From positions 1-64,000 of the forward strand of contig NZ_BCWY01000029.1 of the NCBI RefSeq assembly GCF_001894825.1: 64,000 nt of DNA, read 5' to 3'. Below are positions 1-8,368 of this stretch, one piece after another. The stretch's first letter is position 1; the number at the start of each line of letters is the position of its first letter. A program made the translations under genes and the position numbers. The stretch is from Rhodococcus jostii NBRC 16295 (lineage in GTDB: Bacteria > Actinomycetota > Actinomycetes > Mycobacteriales > Mycobacteriaceae). A model generated the notes under the pieces. It had not been told where the DNA came from and made no database searches. It saw only the letters and a list, made by a program, of their open reading frames with translations.

Positions 1-562
1 AGCCGGGCCAGCCGTCGGCCGGTTCCCGTGGGTCGTCGGCGAGCAGGCCGGCCACCCACGAATCGCGTCGGACACCGCGCTGCATCAGTCCGGCGCGCTG
101 GACCCCTTCGAACCGGAATCCGACCTTGCGGGCGACCGCCGCGGAGTCGCGGTTGCCGACGAAGGCGCGCCATTCGATGCGTTCGAGTCCCATGCCGTCG
201 GACCGAAACGCGAAATCGCACACCAGGTTCACCGCGGTCGTCATGAGTCCCCGCGAGCGGGCGGCGGGCGAGAGCCAGTACCCGATCTCGGCTGCCGTCA
301 TGTCCCGTGACATCAGTCCGATCATCCCCAGCACGGGTCCGGTTTCGTGTTCGCGCAGCGCCCAGGTGGGACTGCGGTCCGCCCAGCCGGACGGCACCGT
401 CTGCCGGACGAACTGCTCGGCGTCCGACCGCGCGTAGGGTGCGGGCATCGTCGTCCACTCGGCGATCGACGCGTCGCTGCACGCCGCGCAGATCGCATCG
501 ACGTCGGTGACGACCGGCGGACTGAGCCACAGGGTGTCGGCGGCGAGGGTGACGACGAACAT
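1..562 (-). CDS. GNAT family N-acetyltransferase (RimJ/RimL type), 3' end cut by window edge
   Basis: About 187 codons are present and the frame is still open at base 1, so the C-terminus is missing. The protein reads as a RimJ/RimL-like GNAT: an acceptor-side N-terminus, then IGYWLSPAARSRGLMTTAV, the region that holds the acetyl-CoA pyrophosphate loop, and later ERIEWRAFVGNRDSAAVAR and KVGFRFEG, the usual motif B region. It probably transfers acetyl from acetyl-CoA to an amine or a protein N-terminus; the substrate cannot be read from sequence. The start is an ATG preceded seven bases upstream by TAGAGT on the minus strand, so the message may be leaderless. Nearly full length was recovered, because family members are about 180-200 residues. 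Confidence 0.85.
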   Translation of the reverse strand, partial: MFVVTLAADTLWLSPPVVTDVDAICAACSDASIAEWTTMPAPYARSDAEQFVRQTVPSGWADRSPTWALREHETGPVLGMIGLMSRDMTAAEIGYWLSPAARSRGLMTTAVNLVCDFAFRSDGMGLERIEWRAFVGNRDSAAVARKVGFRFEGVQRAGLMQRGVRRDSWVAGLLADDPREPADGWPG

Positions 563-598
563 GCCCGCCACTCTATGCCCGGTGACGCGGCCTGCTGA

Positions 599-1588
599 TC
601 AGCGCAGCGCGGGCAGGACCTCTTTCTCGAAGAGTTCGATGCCCGACGTGTCGTAGGCGGCCTCGGGGAAGTAGAAGATGCCGTAGGACATTCCCTGGTC
701 CTTCAGCGCCGACAGTTTCTCGACGATCTGCTCCGGCGTTCCGACGCCGGGCATTCCGCGGAACGCGCCCAGCGCACCCTCCGCGGCGTCGGCGCCGACG
801 TGCGGGGTGAGCCGCTCCTTCAGAGTGAGCAGTCGCTGCTCGACCTCCGCCTCCGTGGTGCCGATCGCGACGTTGTAGTTGGCCGAGCGGACGATGGCGT
901 CGAAGTCGGTGCCGACGGTGTCGCAGTGCTTCCGCAGAATCTCGGACTTGAGCGCGAATCCTTCGGGTGTTCCGTCGAAGTTGGTGTACTGCGCGTACTT
1001 GGCCGCGATCTTCAGCGTCACCTTCTCGCCGCCGCCGGCGATCCACAGCGGAATTCCGCCTTCCTGCAGAGGAAGTGGGCGGACGATGGCGCCGTCGACC
1101 TGGTAGTGCTTACCTTCGAGGGTCGCGGTGCCGTTGGTCCAGGCCTGGCGCATGATCTGCACGCCCTCGTCGAGGCGACCGAGACGCGTACCGGCAGAGG
1201 GGAATCCGTACCCGTAGGCCTGCCACTCGTGCTCGTACCAGCCGCCGCCGATGCCCATCTCGACTCGCCCGCCGGAGATGAGGTCGGTGGTGGCGGCAAC
1301 CTTCGCGAGGTAGGCGGGGTTGCGATAGCTCATGGCCGTGCACATCTGGCCGAGCCGCACCCGCGAGGTGACCGCGGCGAAGGCGGACATGAGGGTCCAC
1401 GCTTCGTGCGTGGCCTCCTCCGTCGGTGCGGGGACGGTGTGGAAGTGGTCGTAGACCCACAGCGAATCCCACGCGGAACCCTGGTCGGCGCGCAACGCGA
1501 AGTCGCGCATCACCGACCATTGATCCGCGGGATCGATTCCGACGAGATCCAGACGCCAACCTTGAGGAACGAACAATCCGAAGCGCAT
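599..1588 (-). CDS. LLM class F420-dependent oxidoreductase (Rv1855c-like)
   Basis: 329 residues in the bacterial luciferase-like TIM-barrel family, of the type that uses coenzyme F420 in mycobacteria and rhodococci. Seen: N-terminal MRFGLFVPQG, WVYDHFH near residue 45 and RVEMGIGGGWYEHEW near 108-122, typical of the F420-type branch. It most likely catalyses hydride transfer to or from an unknown small organic substrate. The reading frame extends further upstream, but I chose the ATG at 1588 because MRFG is where homologous proteins begin and a TACATT -10-like hexamer lies exactly six bases before it. It sits 13 bases after the MFS gene on the same strand, so it may be both the last gene of the sulfonate-type operon and separately transcribed. 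Confidence 0.85.
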   Translation of the reverse strand: MRFGLFVPQGWRLDLVGIDPADQWSVMRDFALRADQGSAWDSLWVYDHFHTVPAPTEEATHEAWTLMSAFAAVTSRVRLGQMCTAMSYRNPAYLAKVAATTDLISGGRVEMGIGGGWYEHEWQAYGYGFPSAGTRLGRLDEGVQIMRQAWTNGTATLEGKHYQVDGAIVRPLPLQEGGIPLWIAGGGEKVTLKIAAKYAQYTNFDGTPEGFALKSEILRKHCDTVGTDFDAIVRSANYNVAIGTTEAEVEQRLLTLKERLTPHVGADAAEGALGAFRGMPGVGTPEQIVEKLSALKDQGMSYGIFYFPEAAYDTSGIELFEKEVLPALR

Positions 1589-1601
1589 GAAACGAATGTA
1601 C

Positions 1602-2825
1602 CTATGCTTCCTGTTTTTCGAGCGGTGGGGAATCCGGCGCCGGCGTGGCCGGTGGTGGCCACGGGGAATAGACCGGGATGAACCGGAAGAGGAGTCCGGC
1701 GCCGACCAGCGCCGCTCCCCCGATCGCGGCGACGGCCGCACCCAGCGGGACGACCGCGGCGAGCGCGCCGACCCCGAAGGGCCCGGCGAACATGCCGGTG
1801 TCGTGGGTGAGCCGCCAGGCGGCGAGGAATTCGGCGCGCGTCGCCGGTGGGGCGATGTCGGCGCCGAGCGTCATGATGACGCCGTTGCCGAGCCCGTTGC
1901 CGATTCCCATCACGACGGCGACGATCCCGATCGACAGCAGGTCGTGTGAGAACGGCAACGCCAGGTAGGAGGTCCCGATCACCAGCAGCGACGGCACCGC
2001 GATGAACCGGCGGCCGTATCGGTCCATGAAATGTCCGGCCGGGTACGAGCACAGCAGGTCGACGGCCGCACCGACACCGAAGACGAGGCTGACCTGGGCG
2101 GCGTCGAGTCCGAGGTGCGCTGCCCACAGCGGCAGCACCGCCTCCCGGGACGCGCGGGCCGCTCCCATGAGGAGCGATCCGGCGCCGAGGGTGGCCAGCA
2201 ACTTCCGGTGTCGACGCAGAATCGACGGCAGCGTGGCGTGTGCACTCGCGGTGGCGCTGCGACGCGGCGGGTCGGGGACCCTCGACATCAGCCACCCGGA
2301 CAGCACGACGCCGACGAACTGCACCATGAACCCGCCGCGGGCACCGACCACGAGGATCACGGCGGCGCCGAGCAGCGGTCCCACGAAGAAGCCGAGCCGC
2401 CACATCGCCGCGAACGACGACATCGCCCGGGCCCGCAGCCCGATCGGCACGGCGTCGGCCAGGTAGCTCTGGCGGGCCAGCCCCCACACGGCGTTGGCGA
2501 GCCCCGTCAGCAGTGCGCCCACACCCAGCATCCACGGTGTCTGCGCGAGCAGACACACCAGCACACCGACGGCGCCGACGGTACTGCCGCCGATGATGGA
2601 CCGCCGCTCCCCGAACTTGGCGACGATCCGGCCGGCGGGCAGGTCGCCGAGGACGGCGCCGAGCCCGACGACCGCGACGATCAGCCCCGACACGGCAACG
2701 GACGCGCCGAGTTCGCGGGCCGTCAGCGCCATGACCGGGGCGGCGGCGCCCTGGCCGATGCCGAAGATCGCGGCGGGAACGAAGACGGTGGTGACGAGAG
2801 GTTTCAGACCGGTCTGGCCGCTCAT
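1602..2825 (-). CDS. MFS transporter
   Basis: 407 residues with about twelve hydrophobic segments, the layout of a major facilitator superfamily carrier in the cytoplasmic membrane. The loop after helix 2 reads GDLPAGRIVAKFGERR, a clear MFS motif A variant, and a similar PAGHFMDRYGRR lies after helix 8. The ATG overlaps the stop of the upstream monooxygenase gene by four bases (ATGA), which argues for translational coupling. A role in moving the monooxygenase substrate or its product is likely, but direction and ligand cannot be read from the sequence. The C-terminus ends in a charged tail (LEKQEA). Confidence 0.85.
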   Translation of the reverse strand: MSGQTGLKPLVTTVFVPAAIFGIGQGAAAPVMALTARELGASVAVSGLIVAVVGLGAVLGDLPAGRIVAKFGERRSIIGGSTVGAVGVLVCLLAQTPWMLGVGALLTGLANAVWGLARQSYLADAVPIGLRARAMSSFAAMWRLGFFVGPLLGAAVILVVGARGGFMVQFVGVVLSGWLMSRVPDPPRRSATASAHATLPSILRRHRKLLATLGAGSLLMGAARASREAVLPLWAAHLGLDAAQVSLVFGVGAAVDLLCSYPAGHFMDRYGRRFIAVPSLLVIGTSYLALPFSHDLLSIGIVAVVMGIGNGLGNGVIMTLGADIAPPATRAEFLAAWRLTHDTGMFAGPFGVGALAAVVPLGAAVAAIGGAALVGAGLLFRFIPVYSPWPPPATPAPDSPPLEKQEA

Positions 2826-4168
2826 GCGCTCGCTTCGTCGGCCGCGTCCACGAACCGATTACCGACGTCGGCGAGGCCGTAGTGGCCGCGCAGCGTCGTC
2901 GCGGTGTATTCCGTGCGGAACAGTCCACGCTGCTGCAGGATCGGGACGACCCGGTCGACGAAATCGTCCAGGCCGCCGGGCAGGTACGGCGGCATGATGT
3001 TGAAACCGTCGGCCGCGCCCTGCTCGAACCACGTCTGCAGTTCGTCCGCCACCTGTTCCGGGGTCCCGGCGAACGTGCGGTGTCCGCGTCCGCCGCCGAG
3101 CAGTCCGATCAGTTGCCGGACGGTGAGCGAACCGTCCGCCGCGAGATCTTTCACCAGCTGGTACCGGCTCTTGTTGCCCTGGATCTCGTCGAGGGGCGGC
3201 AGCGGTGGAAGCGGCGCGTCGAGGGAATGCTTCGTCAGGTCGACACCGAGCATCGTGGACAGCTGGCGCAGCGAGTACTCGGGCGAGATCAGGTCGGTGA
3301 ACGACTGCTCGAGCGCCTCCGCCTCTTCTTTCGTGTCCGCGATGAACGGGACGATGCCGGGCAGGACCTTCAGTTCGCCCGCGTTGCGGCCGTGCTTGAC
3401 GACGCGGGCCTTGAGGTCGCGGTAGAACTCCTGCCCCTGTTCCAGGGTGCGTTGTGCGGTGAAGACGGCCTCGGCGTACCGCGCGGCGAACTCCTTGCCG
3501 CTCTCGGACGACCCGGCCTGCACCAGCAGCGGCCGCCCCTGCGCGGACCTCGGCGAATTGAGCGGACCCCTGACCCGGAACCGCGGTCCGTCGTGATCGA
3601 TCGTGTGGACCTTTCCGGGGTCGGCGAACACGCCGGTCTCCGGGTCGAGCACCACCGCGCCGTCCTCCCAGCTGTCCCACAGCGCGAGGGTGACGTCCAC
3701 GAATTCCTCGGCGCGCTCGTACCGTCCGCTGTGCGCGGGGATGCCGTCGACGCCGAAGTTGGCCGCCTCGTCCGCGCCGGCCGACGTCACGATGTTCCAC
3801 CCCGCCCGGCCACCACTGATGTGGTCGAGCGAGGTGAACTTGCGCGCCAGGTTGTACGGGTCGGAATAACTCGTCGACGCCGTGGCGATCAGGCCGACGT
3901 GTTCGGTGGCGACGGCGATCGCCGACAGCAGCGTGACGGGTTCGAAGATCGCCTGGGTGTTGTGCGCGATCCGCGGTCCGACGGCGAGGCCGTCGGCGAA
4001 GAACACCGAATCGAGCTTGCCCCGCTCCGCGATCCGGCCGAGTTCCTGGAAGTGCGCGACGTCCAGAACGCGGTGGGCTTCGGTGCGGGGGTGCCGCCAC
4101 GCCGCCTCGTGATGTCCCACGCCCATGAGGAACGCGTTGAGGTGGAACTGCTGGGAATCCTGTGACAT
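2822..4168 (-). CDS. NtaA/SnaA/DszA-family FMN-dependent monooxygenase
   Basis: 448 residues, the usual length of the nitrilotriacetate/dibenzothiophene-sulfone monooxygenase branch of luciferase-like enzymes. Seen: AFLMGVGHHEAAWRHP at the N-terminus, GRIAERGKLDSVFFADG near 47-63, and SGGRAGWNIVTSAGADEAAN near 140. These enzymes take reduced FMN from a partner reductase and oxygenate C-S, C-N or related bonds. The gene follows the ABC importer on the same strand, 26 bases after the permease, and overlaps the MFS gene by four bases. Context therefore suggests oxygenolytic release of sulfur (or nitrogen) from an imported organic compound. No flavin reductase gene is visible nearby, so FMNH2 must be supplied from elsewhere. 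Confidence 0.9.
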   Translation of the reverse strand: MSQDSQQFHLNAFLMGVGHHEAAWRHPRTEAHRVLDVAHFQELGRIAERGKLDSVFFADGLAVGPRIAHNTQAIFEPVTLLSAIAVATEHVGLIATASTSYSDPYNLARKFTSLDHISGGRAGWNIVTSAGADEAANFGVDGIPAHSGRYERAEEFVDVTLALWDSWEDGAVVLDPETGVFADPGKVHTIDHDGPRFRVRGPLNSPRSAQGRPLLVQAGSSESGKEFAARYAEAVFTAQRTLEQGQEFYRDLKARVVKHGRNAGELKVLPGIVPFIADTKEEAEALEQSFTDLISPEYSLRQLSTMLGVDLTKHSLDAPLPPLPPLDEIQGNKSRYQLVKDLAADGSLTVRQLIGLLGGGRGHRTFAGTPEQVADELQTWFEQGAADGFNIMPPYLPGGLDDFVDRVVPILQQRGLFRTEYTATTLRGHYGLADVGNRFVDAADEASA

Positions 4169-4194
4169 GTGGAGTTTTCTTTTCCGGTAAGTGA

Positions 4195-5064
4195 CTAGAC
4201 CCGCCAGCGGGACAGCCTGCGTTCGATCAGTACGAGGACGGCGTTGAGCGACAGCCCGAGAACGGAGATGGCGACGATGCCCGCGTACATGTTGGGGATC
4301 TGGAAGTTGAACTGGGAGGCGGTGATCAGGTAGCCGAGCCCGGCCTTCGCCCCGACCATCTCGGCGGCGATCAGCACGAGGATGGACGACGCCGCCGCCA
4401 TGCGGATGCCGGTGAAGATGGTCGGCACCGCCGCGGGCAGCACGACCTTCTGGAACAGACGCACCGGCGACAGCCCGAGCGAGGACGCCGACTTGATCAG
4501 CAGCGGGTCCACGGTGCGCACACCGGAGATCGTGTTCAGCAGGATCGGGAAGGTGCAGGCGTAGATCACGAGGGCGATCTTGGATTCCTCACCGATGCCG
4601 AGAATCAGGATGAAGACGGGAAGCAACGCCAGCGCCGCCGTGTTGCGGAACAGCTCCAGGATCGGGTTCAGGAAGTCCGACACGGGCCGGTACCAGGCGA
4701 TCGCGATGCCCAGCGGGATCGCGATCACGACCGCCACGAAGAATCCGATCAGGGCCCGGGAGAGGCTGGCGGACACGTGCTGCCACAGTTCACCGCTCTT
4801 GACCAGATCGAAGAATGCCTCGACCACCGTGCTGAACGGGGGCAGGAACACCTCGTCGACGAGACCGACCCGGGGGGCGATCTCCCACAGTGCCAGGAAG
4901 GCGACGATCGCGACGGACGGCTTGAGGATCCGCCAGGCAATCGGCCCGAGGACCGCACCGACACGCTGGGCGGCACCCGGCTCCGGCGGGGTCGGAGCCG
5001 GTGCCCCGACCGCGGTCGGATCGGTGACGACGGGAGCTTCCGGTGTCGCGAGTGCGCTAGACAT
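4195..5064 (-). CDS. ABC transporter permease, SsuC/TauC-like
   Basis: 289 residues. A proline- and alanine-rich cytoplasmic N-terminus (about 45 residues) is followed by roughly six membrane helices. The EAA-loop region that docks the ATPase reads SASSLGLSPVRLFQKVVLPAAVPTI-like (about residues 193-215, shown here only in part: SLGLSPVRLFQKVVLPAA). This is the BinPDT/SsuC subfamily of permeases for sulfonates, taurine and nitrate. It overlaps the ATPase gene upstream by eight bases. With the ATPase and the two binding proteins it forms a complete importer in the cytoplasmic membrane. Confidence 0.9.
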   Translation of the reverse strand: MSSALATPEAPVVTDPTAVGAPAPTPPEPGAAQRVGAVLGPIAWRILKPSVAIVAFLALWEIAPRVGLVDEVFLPPFSTVVEAFFDLVKSGELWQHVSASLSRALIGFFVAVVIAIPLGIAIAWYRPVSDFLNPILELFRNTAALALLPVFILILGIGEESKIALVIYACTFPILLNTISGVRTVDPLLIKSASSLGLSPVRLFQKVVLPAAVPTIFTGIRMAAASSILVLIAAEMVGAKAGLGYLITASQFNFQIPNMYAGIVAISVLGLSLNAVLVLIERRLSRWRV

Positions 5065-5893
5065 GTGCTTCCTCCTTCTCGATCACCTGTGCACGCTCTA
5101 CTTCGCCGTGCAGCAGCGTCCAGATGCGGTGGCGGTAGTGCCGGAACTGCTCGTTGGACCGGACGTCCTCGCCCGAGCGATCGATGTCGATGTCGACGAA
5201 CGTCTTCACCCGGCCGGGCCGCGACGTCAGGACGGCGACCCGCTGCCCGAGGTAGATGGCCTCGTCGATCCCGTGGGTGATGAACAGGATGGTCTTGCCG
5301 GTGGCCTTCCAGATCCGCAGCAGTTCGTCCTGCAGCGACTCCCGGGTCTGGGCGTCGAGTGCGGCGAACGGCTCGTCCATCAGCAGCACCTCGGGGTCGA
5401 ACGCCAGGCTGCGGGCGATCGCGACACGCTGCTTCATGCCGCCCGACAGCTCGTGCGGGTACCGGTCGCCGAACCCCTTCAGACCGACGAGTTCGAGGTA
5501 GTGCTCGGCGAGTTCGCGCCGTTCCTTCTTGGGCAGTCCCTTGGCTTCGAGCCCGAACTCGATGTTGTGCCGGGCCGTCCGCCACGGCAGGAGTGCGTAC
5601 TGCTGGAAGACGATTCCGCGGTCCAGACCCGGCCCGGTGACCGGCTTTCCGTCGAGCAGGATCCGGCCGGACGTGGGCGTGCTGAGCCCACCGAGAAGGT
5701 CGAGCAACGTGGACTTTCCGCAACCACTCGGCCCGACGAGGACGAGGAACTCACCGTCCGCGAGATCGATGTCGATGTCCTCGATCGCGGTGAACTTGTC
5801 CTTGGACCCGCGCACGTCGAACTGTTTGGTGACGTGTTCGAGGCGGAGCTTGGGCGTCTGAACCCGATCGGGGTTCGGGGCGATGGTGCTCAT
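5057..5893 (-). CDS. ABC transporter ATP-binding protein, SsuB/TauB-like
   Basis: 278 residues. Walker A is GPSGCGKSTLLDLLGG near residue 55, the Q-loop follows in FQQYALLPW, the signature is LSGGMKQRVAIARSLA near 148-162, Walker B is VLLMDEPFAALD, and the H-loop is FITHGIDEA. This matches ATPases of sulfonate/nitrate/taurine importers. Its ATG overlaps the stop of the upstream binding-protein gene by four bases. It energises import through the permease encoded directly downstream. Confidence 0.93.
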   Translation of the reverse strand: MSTIAPNPDRVQTPKLRLEHVTKQFDVRGSKDKFTAIEDIDIDLADGEFLVLVGPSGCGKSTLLDLLGGLSTPTSGRILLDGKPVTGPGLDRGIVFQQYALLPWRTARHNIEFGLEAKGLPKKERRELAEHYLELVGLKGFGDRYPHELSGGMKQRVAIARSLAFDPEVLLMDEPFAALDAQTRESLQDELLRIWKATGKTILFITHGIDEAIYLGQRVAVLTSRPGRVKTFVDIDIDRSGEDVRSNEQFRHYRHRIWTLLHGEVERAQVIEKEEAHV

Positions 5894-6978
5894 TTCTGTC
5901 CTTCCAGTACTTCTCCGTCGGGCCCGCTCTCGGGCTGGAACGTGCCGTTGGCGTACGGGTTGAATTCGTTGGTGTAGAGGTCGGTTGCGGTCAACTTGCC
6001 CTCGTCGAGCTCACCGTTCCGGACGAGCCAGTCGATCCACGTCTGCAGCTCCTTCTCCTGGATCACGGCTCCGGCGACGGGAATTCCGGAGCTGCGCCAG
6101 TAGTCGATGGCCTCGTCGCTCTCGTTGCGGCCACGCCGGTCGATGATGCTCTTGAACCGTGCGACCACCTCCTCGCGCGGTGTCACCTGGGTCCAGCGGA
6201 TGGCCCGGGCCGTGCCCTGCACGAAGTCCGCGACGGCGTCCTCGTTCTTCGCCAGGAAGTCGTCGCGCACCACGTAGGTGCCGTAACTGAACGCGCCGAA
6301 CAGATCCCGGTCCGTGAACAGGGGCCGGATACCGCCGCGCTCCTGCGCGGTCTCGCGGAAGATGCCGTTGATGGCGGCCACGTCGATCTGACCTTCGCGC
6401 AGAGCCGTTTCGTTGTTCACCGGCGGAACCACGGTCAGCTCCACCTGCTTGATCTCGTCCTGGGTCAACCCCTGCTGTGCCAGCCACTCGCGGACCAGGA
6501 ACTCGTGGTGCGCACCGAGCGTGTTCATCCCGACCTTCTTGCCGATCAGGTCCCGCGCCGAGCGAATGGGGCTGCCGTCGAGCACGAAGTATCCCGTGTA
6601 CTCGCCGGCATCCGCGCCGTAGGAACTGAGCACCGACGTGATCGGTGCCCCCGCAGCGTTGAGCTTGACGACGGCCCCGTTGAAGGCCGAGCCGAACTCG
6701 ATGTCACCGGTGGCCGCCGACTGGATGTCCTGCGGGCCGCTGGTGGTGTCACCGACCCATTCGAGCTTGATCTTGTCGTAGTACCCCAGGTCCTCGGCGA
6801 GTTCGTGGAATCCCACGTCACCGGCCCACCCCTGGTAGCGCAGGACCGTCTTCCCGTCCTCGGTGGTGGCGGTATCCGACGAGCCGGCACACCCCGCCAC
6901 TCCCGAGGCCAACGTGAACAGTGCTGCGGTGGCGGCGAGTGCGCGCACGGCACCGCGCCGGAACCGGGAGTTCGACAT
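5890..6978 (-). CDS. ABC transporter substrate-binding lipoprotein, SsuA-like (copy 1)
   Basis: 362 residues. A basic N-terminus, a hydrophobic stretch and the lipobox-like ASGVAGCAGS show a secreted lipoprotein tethered outside the membrane. The body is an SsuA/TauA/NMT1-type periplasmic-binding fold: PIRSARDLIGKKVGMNTLG near 140 and VELTVVPPVNNETALREGQ near 200. I chose the ATG at 6978; a GTG three codons upstream is also possible. It is closely similar along its length to the next gene upstream (7017-8087), with almost identical blocks such as GKKVGMNTLGAHHEFLVREW. The two are therefore a tandem duplication serving one permease/ATPase pair. Confidence 0.9.
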   Translation of the reverse strand: MSNSRFRRGAVRALAATAALFTLASGVAGCAGSSDTATTEDGKTVLRYQGWAGDVGFHELAEDLGYYDKIKLEWVGDTTSGPQDIQSAATGDIEFGSAFNGAVVKLNAAGAPITSVLSSYGADAGEYTGYFVLDGSPIRSARDLIGKKVGMNTLGAHHEFLVREWLAQQGLTQDEIKQVELTVVPPVNNETALREGQIDVAAINGIFRETAQERGGIRPLFTDRDLFGAFSYGTYVVRDDFLAKNEDAVADFVQGTARAIRWTQVTPREEVVARFKSIIDRRGRNESDEAIDYWRSSGIPVAGAVIQEKELQTWIDWLVRNGELDEGKLTATDLYTNEFNPYANGTFQPESGPDGEVLEGQK

Positions 6979-7016
6979 CGGAATCACTTTCTCTTCGTGG
7001 GGATCTGGGGTTCAGG

Positions 7017-8087
7017 TCACTTGACGGCGAGCGCCTGGCCGTCGGCACCGCTGTCTGCGGGGTACGTGCCGTTGGCGTACGGGTTGTATTCGTTGGTGTA
7101 GACGTCGGCCGGCGTGAGCTTGCCGTCCTCGAGTTCGCCGTTGCGGACGAGCCAGTCGATCCAGGTCTGGATCTCCTTGTCGGTGATCACGCCACCGGGA
7201 CCCGCCACACCCGGCGACTTCCAGTAGCCGACGAGGTCGGTGGTTTCGTTGCGGCCGCGCTTGGTGATGATGTCCTTGTACTTCGCGATGACCTCGTCGC
7301 GCGGAGTCGTCTGGGTCCAGCGGATGGCGCGGGCGGTGCCCTGCACGAAATCGGCGACGGCGTCCTTGTTCTTCGCGATGAAGTCGTTGCGGAACAGCAG
7401 CGAACCGTACGTGAAGGAACCGAAGATGGATTCGTCGGTGAACAGCGGACGGATACCGCCGCGTTCGACGGCCTTGTCACGGAACACGCTTCCGAGCGTG
7501 CCGACGTCGATCTGCCCCTGCCGCAGCGCCTGTTCGGTGTTCACCGGTGGCACGACGGTCAGCTCGACCTGCTTGATCTCGTCGGGGGTCAGCCCTTCCC
7601 GTGCCAGCCACTCACGCACGAGGAACTCGTGGTGTGCGCCGAGCGTGTTCATGCCGACCTTCTTGCCGATCAGGTCACGTGCCGACGTGATCGGGCTTCC
7701 GTCGAGCACGTAGTACCCGTTGAACGTCTCCTTGTCAGAGCCGTAGTAGCCGATGACGGACGTGATCGGGGAGTCGGCCGCGGCCAGCTTCAGCACCGCA
7801 CCGTTGAACGCTCCGCCGAAGTCGGTCTGCCCCGTGGCGGCATTCTGAATGCTCTGCGGCCCACTGGTGGTGTCGCCGATCCAGTTCAGCTCGACCTTCT
7901 GGTAGTAGCCCAGGTCGGCCGCGAGTTCCGGGAACGAGACCTGTCCCGTGGTCCCCTCGTAGCGAAGTACCGTCTTGCCGTCGGCTGTCGTGGTCGTCTC
8001 CGAACTGGAGCACGCGACAGCAAGGCTGGTGAACGTGAGAAGGGCGGCCGCTGCGGCCAGAGTCCGCGCGAAACGTGGACGAATCAT
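7017..8087 (-). CDS. ABC transporter substrate-binding lipoprotein, SsuA-like (copy 2)
   Basis: 356 residues, first gene of the minus-strand operon. It has a lipoprotein signal (LLTFTSLAVACSSSE, cysteine near residue 26) and the same SsuA-like fold as its neighbour. It keeps the shared block GKKVGMNTLGAHHEFLVREW but differs in loops and in the C-terminal tail. The start is supported by AGGAAG seven bases upstream of the ATG. Two similar receptors on one importer usually broaden the range of ligands, here probably organosulfonates or related anions. The ligand itself is not determined. Confidence 0.9.
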   Translation of the reverse strand: MIRPRFARTLAAAAALLTFTSLAVACSSSETTTTADGKTVLRYEGTTGQVSFPELAADLGYYQKVELNWIGDTTSGPQSIQNAATGQTDFGGAFNGAVLKLAAADSPITSVIGYYGSDKETFNGYYVLDGSPITSARDLIGKKVGMNTLGAHHEFLVREWLAREGLTPDEIKQVELTVVPPVNTEQALRQGQIDVGTLGSVFRDKAVERGGIRPLFTDESIFGSFTYGSLLFRNDFIAKNKDAVADFVQGTARAIRWTQTTPRDEVIAKYKDIITKRGRNETTDLVGYWKSPGVAGPGGVITDKEIQTWIDWLVRNGELEDGKLTPADVYTNEYNPYANGTYPADSGADGQALAVK

Positions 8088-8271
8088 CGAAGGTCTTCCT
8101 AGTGTGTGATGCCCGCGGACGACGAAGCGGCGGGTCGTGCGACGCGCACTTTCCGAACCCGCACGGCGGGTCGCCGAGCGAGGTGTGCAGAACGTGCTGA
8201 AAAAGGGGGTGCGAAAAAGCCAGGTCAGCTACGACAGCCGAAACACTGGAACATGGCAGACTCCCTGGAGG

Positions 8272-8290
8272 TGGTGTGGTCGCCACACCA
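8272..8290. promoter_or_regulatory. Perfect 19-bp palindrome, candidate operator
   Basis: TGGTGTGG TCG CCACACCA is an exact 8-bp inverted repeat with a 3-bp centre. It lies in the 281-bp gap between the divergent SsuA-like operon (start 8087) and sigJ (start 8369), about 80 bases from sigJ. Symmetry and location fit a dimeric repressor or activator site. The rest of the gap (8088-8271 and 8291-8356) shows no gene I can support. Confidence 0.45.
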
Positions 8291-8356
8291 TACGTCCGGA
8301 CCCACCACCAGGGTCAACGGTTACGCACACGGCGGATTTTATGTCTGGACCGCACG

Positions 8357-8362
8357 TAGGAT
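8357..8362 (+). promoter_or_regulatory. -10 hexamer TAGGAT of sigJ, leaderless type
   Basis: TAGGAT is followed by exactly six bases and then the sigJ ATG at 8369. This spacing places the predicted transcription start at or within a base of the start codon, so the mRNA is probably leaderless. No Shine-Dalgarno sequence precedes the ATG. Confidence 0.5.
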
Positions 8363-8368
8363 ATCGGC

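Noticed and set aside
5057..8087. Duplicated binding proteins as a sign of assembly error
   Set aside because: The two copies differ throughout in loops, signal peptides and termini, so they are diverged paralogues.
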